Below, piece by piece: positions 1-4,504 of a stretch of 5,030 nt of DNA. The DNA lies in contig CALCME010000023.1 in assembly GCA_937965925.1 (NCBI GenBank), positions 1-5,030 on the forward strand, in the 5' to 3' direction. A program made the position numbers and the translations under genes. Positions within the stretch are counted from its first letter, which is position 1, and each line of letters starts with the position of its first letter. The notes below the pieces were generated by a model. It had not been told where the DNA came from. It saw nothing but the letters and a program-made list of their open reading frames with translations, and ran no database searches. Source of the DNA: Candidatus Absconditabacterales bacterium. GTDB lineage: Bacteria > Patescibacteriota > Gracilibacteria > Absconditabacterales > Absconditicoccaceae.

Positions 1-141
1 CCAGCATTGCAACCAAAGAGGAAAGAAGAACTCTTTCAGTCAAGAATGCAAGCAGCTCAAGAAGCATGATTAGATCCAGCATATATTCAAGAAATATGGA
101 AGGTGATCCATGACTGGAGTATCAAATCACAACGTACATAA
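1..141 (+). CDS. Chorismate mutase, AroQ type (C-terminal part, 5' end cut by window)
   Basis: This is the last 46 residues of a chorismate mutase, which converts chorismate to prephenate in the cytoplasm, the first step toward phenylalanine and tyrosine. The frame is open from base 1 to a TAA at 139-141. The segment A-x-E-A-GLDP (residues 18-26 of the fragment), followed by an amphipathic helix ending IHDWSIKSQ, matches the last helix of the AroQ family. The final Gln (fragment residue 44) is where the family has its conserved active-site Gln (Gln88 of E. coli PheA). The Gly of GLDP is a UGA at 67-69, so under the standard code the gene would appear broken. Chorismate synthase begins 37 bases downstream, so the two are probably co-transcribed. 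Whether this is a stand-alone mutase or the end of a fusion protein cannot be seen. Confidence 0.8.
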
Positions 142-178
142 AGTCCAGCATTCCAGCTTTTACCTTCAATCTCTTACA

Positions 179-1246
179 ATGAACACACACTGATCATTAT
201 ACCGTTTCACGACGTTCTGAGAATCACATGGTGCATGACTAGGAGTCGTGATAGACGGATATCCTGCAGGAATAGAACTAGATCTGGATCTTATTAGACG
301 TGATCTCATAAGAAGAAAACCAGGACAGAGCAAAATCACAACAGCTAGAAAGGAAGACGACGAGATGTTTGAGATCATTTCTGGAGTCTTTGAAGGGAAA
401 AGCACGGGACACCCAATTACCTTTCTCGTAAGAAACAAACAACAGAAATCAAAAGACTACAGTAACCTGAAAGATCTGTATAGACCAAATCACGCTGACC
501 TTACCTATCACAAAAAGTATGGAATAAGAGACCATAGATGATGATGAAGGAGCAGTGGTAGAGAAACGCTTAGTCGTGTGATCGCGTGAGCACTCGCCAA
601 ACAGTATCTCAAGATGCACTTTGATCTGGATATTTTTGCTTTTGTGAAGCAAGTAGGTGATATACGTATATCAAAAATAGAGTATGCATCGATAGAGTCA
701 TCGATCATCAGAACAGCTGACCCTGATGTAGCTGATGCTATGATAGAGCATATACAGTCAGTGGCTCAGCAGGGTGATAGTATATGAGGAATCATAGAGT
801 GTCATTCACTTCGTGTACCAGTCGGACTCGGAGAACCTGTCTTCGACAAACTTAAAGCGAGACTTGCATGAAGTATGCTCTCGCTGTGATGAGTCTTATG
901 ATTTGAATATGGAGCATGATTTGAAACCACAAAAATAACTTGAAAATCCTATAATGAATGATATATATCAAATGCGTGATCAATTAGCTCAAACAACAAT
1001 AATTATGGAGGTATACAATGAGGTATATCGACATGAGAACCAGTTATCTTTCGTATAGCAGTAAAACCTACGTCTAGCATCTATACCAAGCAATCTACGG
1101 TAACAACCAGCTGAGAAGCAGTCGACTTCCAGATTTCAGGAAGACACGATCCGTGTATCTTGCCTAGAGTAGTACCCGTAGTAGAAGCAATGGTTGCGTG
1201 TGATCTCCTAGACTTTGTGATGATGCAGAAGGCGAGAAAACACTAA
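179..1246 (+). CDS. aroC: Chorismate synthase
   Basis: This 355-residue protein is a complete chorismate synthase, the FMN-dependent enzyme converting 5-enolpyruvylshikimate-3-phosphate to chorismate at the end of the shikimate pathway. Length is normal for the family (about 350-390). Signatures in order: N-terminal MNTHG followed by TTFGESHG (residues 11-18, with the conserved His17); RPNHADLTY; RGGGRSSGRET (120-130); GGISTGEP (281-288); GRHDPC followed by PR-x-x-P-V-x-E-A-M (from 321). Nineteen glycines are UGA, including a run of three (539-547) inside RGGGRSSGRET; the standard code would leave only a 97-residue fragment. The ATG at 179 is chosen because family members begin M-N-T-x-G just before the TTFGESHG block. 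No Shine-Dalgarno sequence precedes it. It follows chorismate mutase closely, and an intrinsic terminator begins 30 bases after its TAA. Confidence 0.97.
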
Positions 1247-1276
1247 ACAGAAGAGATTATTGGATGAAATGTGTGA

Positions 1277-1310
1277 AAATATCCCTTGAGGATGTTTTTT
1301 TTATTTTTTT
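1277..1310 (+). terminator. Intrinsic terminator after aroC
   Basis: An 8-bp stem (1277-1284 with 1290-1297, one G-T wobble) closes a five-base loop (1285-1289). It runs into a 16-base tract of T broken by a single A (1295-1310). It lies 30 bases after the aroC stop and is oriented to end the chorismate operon. The T tract finishes only five bases before the next ATG at 1316, so the next gene either starts transcription inside or upstream of the terminator or depends on readthrough. Confidence 0.7.
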
Positions 1311-1315
1311 GAAGT

Positions 1316-1714
1316 ATGAAAAGAATGTACCTTAGTCAAATTCCATATGTACCAAAACCTCGTACACCTGCAAGTAAAAAAAGACAACTAGAACCTCACA
1401 TGCTAAGAACTGATTGAAAAATAGGGTTAGGAATTGAAAGAGATAATTTTAAATTTAATACTAACAGTAATCTCTATAAAATTACAGTGACAAATGAAGA
1501 CAATACACATGATCTACTAGTCAGATTCACAAATGAACTAAATTCTGTAAACTTATATACTGAGGTTGACCTAATTGATGCGATAACGAGTCCAACAGAT
1601 GCTGATCTTATTAAAATTGATATAGATAACAAAAAACAAAGCATACTCTACTTACCTAATGAAATCCAGTCTAAACTAGAATCTTTAGATAATGTTGATG
1701 TAAAAAAAGAGTAG
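1316..1714 (+). CDS. Hypothetical protein, 132 residues, unrecognised
   Basis: I do not recognise this protein. It starts at ATG 1316 (ATG 1325, three codons on, is an alternative) and stops at TAG 1712-1714. The first 30 residues are basic and proline-containing (Pro at 10, 13, 15 and 18), followed by D-G-K with the gene's only UGA. From about residue 50 it is an acidic, Asn/Asp/Ile/Leu-rich stretch with alternating hydrophobic residues, suggesting a small soluble alpha/beta fold. There is no signal peptide, membrane segment or recognisable motif. Glycine is scarce (three residues), so UGA gives little help in confirming the frame. The start lies five bases after the aroC terminator T tract. 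The same frame stays open for 37 codons after the TAG (to 1828), so this could be a shortened version of a longer protein. Confidence 0.6.
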
Positions 1715-1828
1715 AGAATAATTTTTAGAAAATGTCTTATAGAGTATTGTATTGGTACACAGACATACTACCAAAAGACTAGATTCAATACTGAATCTTT
1801 AGATAGACTTAAAAGTAAGATAAATTAG
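1715..1828 (+). other. Open in-frame continuation after the TAG at 1712 (37 codons plus TAG)
   Basis: Directly after the TAG that ends the 132-residue protein, the same frame continues without a stop to a second TAG at 1826-1828. The codons resemble those of the neighbouring genes (AGA for Arg, many ATA, AAA and TTA) and would give a basic, Tyr/Cys-containing tail ending L-K-S-K-I-N. There is no ATG in this frame, so it is not an obvious separate gene. It could be the lost tail of a truncated protein, a readthrough extension, or chance in AT-rich DNA where only TAA and TAG stop. Confidence 0.3.
1781..1798 (+). repeat. Small perfect inverted repeat
   Basis: Seven bases (1781-1787) pair perfectly with 1792-1798 around a four-base loop. 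No T tract follows, so it is not an intrinsic terminator. It lies inside the open continuation after the TAG at 1712. It could be an RNA hairpin or chance. Confidence 0.3.
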
Positions 1829-1947
1829 ATCTATATAAACATCTCAAGTCAACCTAACTCGTCCCCAACCACTTGCAATTACCTTTCGATTTGAGTACAT
1901 TTTTGTTGTTCTTATGAACATCTTTTTACATCGTTCTCAGCTGTCAT
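1829..1947. other. Intergenic region before the HPF-like gene
   Basis: Together with the preceding continuation, this belongs to the longest stretch without an assigned gene (1715-1947). It includes a C-rich patch (about 1850-1875), a weak promoter-like pair (1873-1901) and a T-rich run (1900-1913). I see no convincing terminator hairpin, RNA gene or long ORF on either strand. Confidence 0.4.
1873..1901 (+). promoter_or_regulatory. Weak sigma70-like promoter candidate for the HPF-like gene
   Basis: TTGCAA (1873-1878, 4 of 6 to the -35 consensus) is followed 17 bases later by TACATT (1896-1901, 4 of 6 to the -10 consensus). It lies 46 bases upstream of ATG 1948 in otherwise non-coding sequence. 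The spacing is ideal but both boxes are imperfect, so this is tentative. Confidence 0.25.
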
Positions 1948-2277
1948 ATGTCAGATCACGCGAATCAAAGAATCAAATTACACCATCATTTCCAATGAAC
2001 CATCAGTGAAGGACTTCAAGGAGACATACTAGCACTCATACACGATAAGATCAATCATATGAAGGAAAGCTATTTCAAAAAAATTCTAAAAAAAGAAGAT
2101 GCAGAAATTCATATAACAGTCCATTATACAAAAAACGCGAATGAGAAGTATGAAGGAAAATTTCACTTTAATCTTGACTGAGACGACTTTCATTATCACA
2201 ATGACAAACCATTCGTAGAACCTTACGACGTTATCTCACATGCATTCAAACATCTAAAAGAACATCTAGCAGACTAA
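1948..2277 (+). CDS. Ribosome hibernation factor-like protein (S30AE/HPF/RaiA type), histidine-rich
   Basis: This 109-residue protein has the size and inferred element order of the S30AE fold, beta-alpha-beta-beta-beta-alpha. The elements are a strand at about 8-15, helix 20-43, strands 52-61, 67-77 and 79-85, and helix 90-108. The block KYEGKFHFNLDG-DDF and the helix after D86-K-P resemble the region where family members place the third and fourth strands and last helix. HPF-type proteins bind the 30S subunit and silence ribosomes in stationary phase or stress. Fourteen of 109 residues are His, which is unusual. Two glycines (17 and 78) are UGA; the second sits in the LDG turn. No ribosome binding site is visible, and no earlier in-frame ATG is nearby. 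A strong terminator follows. The assignment rests on fold pattern rather than a diagnostic motif, so another small RNA- or metal-binding protein is possible. Confidence 0.6.
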
Positions 2278-2320
2278 AGAAGAGATCAGTTTTAAAAGAG
2301 TAGTTCGAACCAAAAGTATC

Positions 2321-2387
2321 CTTGTATCAGCAGGAAAGATCACTACCAATGAGTCTGTTGATGCAAGTTTTTTTGTTTTATTTTTTT
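2321..2387 (+). terminator. Strong intrinsic terminator after the HPF-like gene
   Basis: A 13-bp stem (2321-2333 with 2355-2367, two G-T wobbles) encloses a 21-base loop. It is followed at once by seven T's and then a further T-rich run to 2387. It lies 44 bases after the HPF-like stop and 14 bases before the greA ATG. This is a clear Rho-independent terminator on the plus strand. Confidence 0.8.
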
Positions 2388-2401
2388 ATGTTCACTTAGA
2401 A

Positions 2402-2881
2402 ATGGCAAACTCTGCTATCTGAAACGTACATTATCTGACCCAAGAATGATATGATAAACTTCTAGCAGAATTAGAAGATCTAAAAAATAATCAGCTCCCA
2501 GCTACACTTGAAAGACTCAAAGAAGCAATTGCTCAGTGAGATATTTCAGAAAACGCTGAGTATGACACATCTATGAGTGAAAAAGATCTTATAGGATGAA
2601 GAATAAGTGAGATAGAGCTTATGTTAGAGAACGTTGAAATTATCGAACACGATAAAAGTTCTTCTGAAGTAACGTATGGATCTATAGTCACCTTTATTGA
2701 TGATAAAGATAGAGAGTATACGATGACTATCGTATGAACTGGAGAGGTAAATGTTCTAGAATCAACAATCTCATTAGAATCACCTTTGGGTATTGCAATG
2801 AGATGAAAAAGCGAAGGAGATAAAGTAATGATCAAAGCCCCATCAAGAAGATATCAAGTTGAAATACTAAAAATTGCATAA
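2402..2881 (+). CDS. greA: Transcription elongation factor GreA
   Basis: The 159-residue protein matches GreA in length (E. coli 158) and layout. GreA enters the secondary channel of RNA polymerase and stimulates cleavage of backtracked RNA, releasing stalled complexes. Residues 1-80 form the N-terminal coiled coil, with the tip motif GDISENAEY at 46-54. D47 and E50 correspond to the acidic pair (Asp41/Glu44 in E. coli) that acts at the polymerase active site. Residues from about 85 form the FKBP-like C-terminal domain, with S-P-L-G at 127-130 followed by GK-x-x-GD. Six glycines are UGA, including G46 beside the catalytic Asp. ATG 2402 is the only reasonable start and gives the expected N-terminal Y-L-T-x-E-G-Y-x-K-L. 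It stands alone between a terminator and the lipoprotein gene, with no clear terminator of its own. Confidence 0.95.
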
Positions 2882-2902
2882 CATACTACCACTACTTACA
2901 AA
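2874..2902 (+). promoter_or_regulatory. Very weak promoter candidate upstream of the FKBP lipoprotein
   Basis: TTGCAT (2874-2879, within the end of greA) and TACAAA (2897-2902) are separated by 17 bases. They sit 35 bases before ATG 2938. The pair resembles the candidate at 1873-1901 (TTGCA followed by TACA at the same spacing), but both boxes are poor. Confidence 0.18.
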
Positions 2903-2937
2903 AGATACACTATTTTTTTTCTTAAACTTATTCACTT

Positions 2938-3681
2938 ATGAAAACAACATTAAAAACATTATTACTTATTGCATGCGGGACGTTAGTCATCACATGATGT
3001 AGTTGAACTGCTGACAAAGTAAAAGATGCATGAAATGCTGTAGTAGATACTGTTGTAGACGAGGCATGAAATGCTAAAGATGCAGTAGTTGACGGGGCTT
3101 GAGATGCAAAAGACGCTGTAGTTGATGGAGCTGGAGACGTTGCAGATACAGTAAAAGAGAAAGTTGGAGAAGTTGCTGTAGAGGCAAAACCAGAAAATTT
3201 AATTGAAGGAGAAGTTCAAGTTGGAGATACTATTGGTGTTAATTATGTATGAGCACTACAAGAAGACAAGTCTGTATTTGATACAAGTCTTGAAGATGTA
3301 GCAAAAGCAAATGATATTCACAATCCACAAAGACCATATGAACCACTAACATTCACTGTATGAGCTAAACAAATGATTCCTGGATTTGATAAAGGAGTAG
3401 TATGAATGAAAACTGGAGAAACAAAAGAAATTAAAATTCCTGCTGCCGAATGATACGGTGAAAGAACTGATGAAGCTATTCAAGAGATACCAATGCAAGT
3501 ATTCACTGATGCAGGTACAGATCCAGTAATTTGAGAACAGTATAACTTTGGTATTGCTCCTGGAACAGTTCTAGAAATTTGAGAAGAAACAGTTAAACTT
3601 GATTTCAATCATTTTCTAGCTGGAAAAGATCTTATGTTTGAAGTTACTATTGAAGAGATAACAAAACCAACAGCAGAGTAG
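2938..3681 (+). CDS. FKBP-type peptidyl-prolyl isomerase lipoprotein (SlyD-like) with 11-residue repeats
   Basis: A 247-residue exported lipoprotein. Residues 1-20 are a lipoprotein signal peptide (basic start, hydrophobic core) ending in lipobox I-T-G-C, with lipidated Cys21; the lipobox Gly is UGA. Residues about 30-83 are 11-residue repeats of type DGAGDAKDAVV, amphipathic and reminiscent of LEA-type repeats, probably a helical stalk. Residues 93-247 are an FKBP domain with Y103, F114-D115, M-I-P-G (146-149) and Y173-G, followed by a SlyD-like insert-in-flap segment (about 176-222) and D-F-N-H-x-L-A-G-K-x-L-x-F-E-V. This fold isomerises X-Pro bonds and, in SlyD relatives, acts as a chaperone. 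The expected site is the outer face of the cytoplasmic membrane. Eleven glycines are UGA. It is flanked by greA and a long terminator and is probably monocistronic. Confidence 0.9.
3025..3156 (+). repeat. Tandem 33-base coding repeats (11-residue units) in the FKBP lipoprotein
   Basis: Four consecutive units of about 33 bases encode variants of D-G-A-G-D-A-K-D-A-V-V. The middle two (about 3058-3123) are closest to identical. Conserved glycines fall at residues 44, 55, 66 and 77, exactly 11 apart, with the first unit offset by one. Some unit glycines are UGA and others GGA or GGG, so the copies have diverged at synonymous sites. Confidence 0.8.
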
Positions 3682-3719
3682 TCTGTTCTCTTCTAGAAAA
3701 ACTTATAACTCATTATTTG

Positions 3720-3779
3720 AAAAGCAATCTATACTCGTTATGTCATAATATGTCATACGAGCACATAGGTTGTTTTTTT
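3720..3779 (+). terminator. Long intrinsic terminator after the FKBP lipoprotein
   Basis: Bases 3725-3732 pair with 3765-3772 (8 bp, one wobble). After an internal loop (3733 against 3762-3764), 3734-3738 pairs with 3757-3761 and 3740-3742 with 3754-3756, leaving an 11-base loop. Seven T's follow (3773-3779), and upstream A's at 3720-3723 can pair with them. It ends the lipoprotein unit 39 bases after its stop. The apical part carries two copies of TATGTCATA (3739-3747 and 3749-3757). Confidence 0.7.
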
Positions 3780-3789
3780 GATGTGAAAA

Positions 3790-3795
3790 TATAAT
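3790..3795 (+). promoter_or_regulatory. Perfect TATAAT, possible -10 box for the membrane/HTH operon
   Basis: A consensus -10 hexamer lies 68 bases upstream of ATG 3864, just after a terminator, where a promoter for the following operon is expected. The best -35 candidate, TTGTTT at 3770-3775, gives a short 14-base spacer. In AT-rich DNA a TATAAT occurs often by chance. Confidence 0.3.
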
Positions 3796-3804
3796 ATATC
3801 GTAT

Positions 3805-3820
3805 TAAAGATCCATCTTTA
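3805..3820. repeat. Six-base-pair inverted repeat between the candidate promoter and the operon
   Basis: TAAAGA (3805-3810) and TCTTTA (3815-3820) form a perfect inverted repeat around four bases, 10 bases after the TATAAT. The position would suit an operator or an RNA hairpin in the leader. It is too short to exclude chance. Confidence 0.25.
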
Positions 3821-3863
3821 CGACTAAACATGCTCCATTTTATATTATCATGACTTCTAGTAA

Positions 3864-4244
3864 ATGATTCGTTGAGTACTTTGAAAAATATTATTATATT
3901 CTCTTCTTGTTGCCTTCGTCGTCACGTATGGACATGAATATGGGTTCAATCCATTTAACGTTTCGTCAACTTGACAGCTTAACGAACTGTTTATGTATGT
4001 GATATTATGATGAGTATTTTGGCTTATTTACGATGTGTTAAGAAGAGTAGTATCTATAATAACAAGACCACTTTCTCGAATTACTCTAGGGCTAGTTTGA
4101 ACGCTACTTAATATATGAGCAATTTATTGATTTATTTTTGCAATCAACTCCCTTCCACAACTGTGAATTCATGTCGAGATGTGAACACCACTTGAAATCA
4201 CAGCTTTTTCTCTTATAGTGCGAGTCATAGACTTCATTTTCTAG
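3864..4244 (+). CDS. Small four-helix membrane protein, YvlD / phage-holin-4 family-like
   Basis: This 126-residue protein is mostly hydrophobic, with four probable membrane helices at about 8-22, 42-57, 75-97 and 111-126. Between helices 2 and 3 is R-R-V-V-S-I-I-T-R-P-L followed by ITLGLVGTLLN. That is the pattern of the YvlD/phage holin superfamily 4 membrane proteins, which carry a basic -L-T-x-P-L- segment and then T-L-G-L before the third helix. That family has no well-defined biochemical role; the holin name is historical. Ten glycines are UGA, including two in a row, so the gene is invisible under the standard code. ATG 3864 is preceded in frame by TAG and TAA, which fixes it as the earliest ATG. 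The next gene starts 23 bases after the stop. The family call is from pattern recognition only. Confidence 0.7.
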
Positions 4245-4267
4245 TTTTTGTGTCCTAATATTATTGT

Positions 4268-4504
4268 ATGAAGTTTCTATATTTATTATTGTGAGTGGCA
4301 CTCTTTGTCATTATCATGATCTTATATTTTCAAATGGCAGTGTTTGGAGAGTATACGTTTCCATTCTTTAGAATACTGATCTGAAACAAACTGCGAGTAT
4401 TGTATATTGTCCTTTTCTCATTTGGTGCATGAGTGTTTTTCACACTGGCTATCAAATGATTTTTAGAAGCTAACACTGATTATGATGACTGATTTGACAT
4501 ATAA
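4268..4504 (+). CDS. Small two-helix membrane protein, 78 residues, unrecognised
   Basis: The protein has two hydrophobic segments, residues about 3-21 and 43-62, joined by a short loop with Gly, Pro and aromatic residues. It ends in a charged tail rich in Asp (E-x-N-T-D-Y-D-D-G-F-D-I). This layout resembles LapA/DUF1049-type small membrane proteins, but I cannot confirm that from motifs. The second helix carries F-G-A-G-V-F-F, a small-residue pattern suited to helix packing. Five glycines are UGA. ATG 4268 follows the previous stop by 23 bases, and its end overlaps the start of the helix-turn-helix gene by about 20 bases, so the three are very likely translated from one message. The function is unknown; it may partner the membrane protein upstream or the tethered HTH protein downstream. 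Confidence 0.75.

Noticed and set aside
248..541. Stand-alone 97-residue ORF ending at TGA 541
   Set aside because: It is an internal piece of chorismate synthase cut by reading UGA as stop. With UGA = Gly the frame is continuous from 179 to 1246.
166..708. Minus-strand ORFs at 166-438, 449-652 and 508-708
   Set aside because: They lie antisense to the strongly supported aroC and show no recognisable protein features.
1914..2048. Forward ORF starting at ATG 1914 (44 codons under table 25)
   Set aside because: It overlaps the HPF-like gene in another frame, gives a Ser/Thr/Arg-rich composition unlike a folded protein, and ends early.
2533..2835. 100-residue minus-strand ORF
   Set aside because: It is a shadow of greA, whose forward frame has all family motifs. 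The Ser/Ile-rich product is typical of antisense reading.
2882..2937. Possible terminator for greA at the T8 run (2913-2920)
   Set aside because: No stable hairpin could be found immediately upstream of the T run.
3781..3807. Eight-codon mini-ORF (ATG 3781 to TAA) directly after the terminator T tract
   Set aside because: It contains the TATAAT hexamer, is too short to separate from chance, and has no run of regulatory codons that would indicate attenuation.
3851..4050. Alternative frame opening at ATG 3851 across the first membrane protein gene
   Set aside because: It yields a composition without clean membrane helices and stops inside the gene. The ATG 3864 frame gives four hydrophobic helices and a family-like motif.
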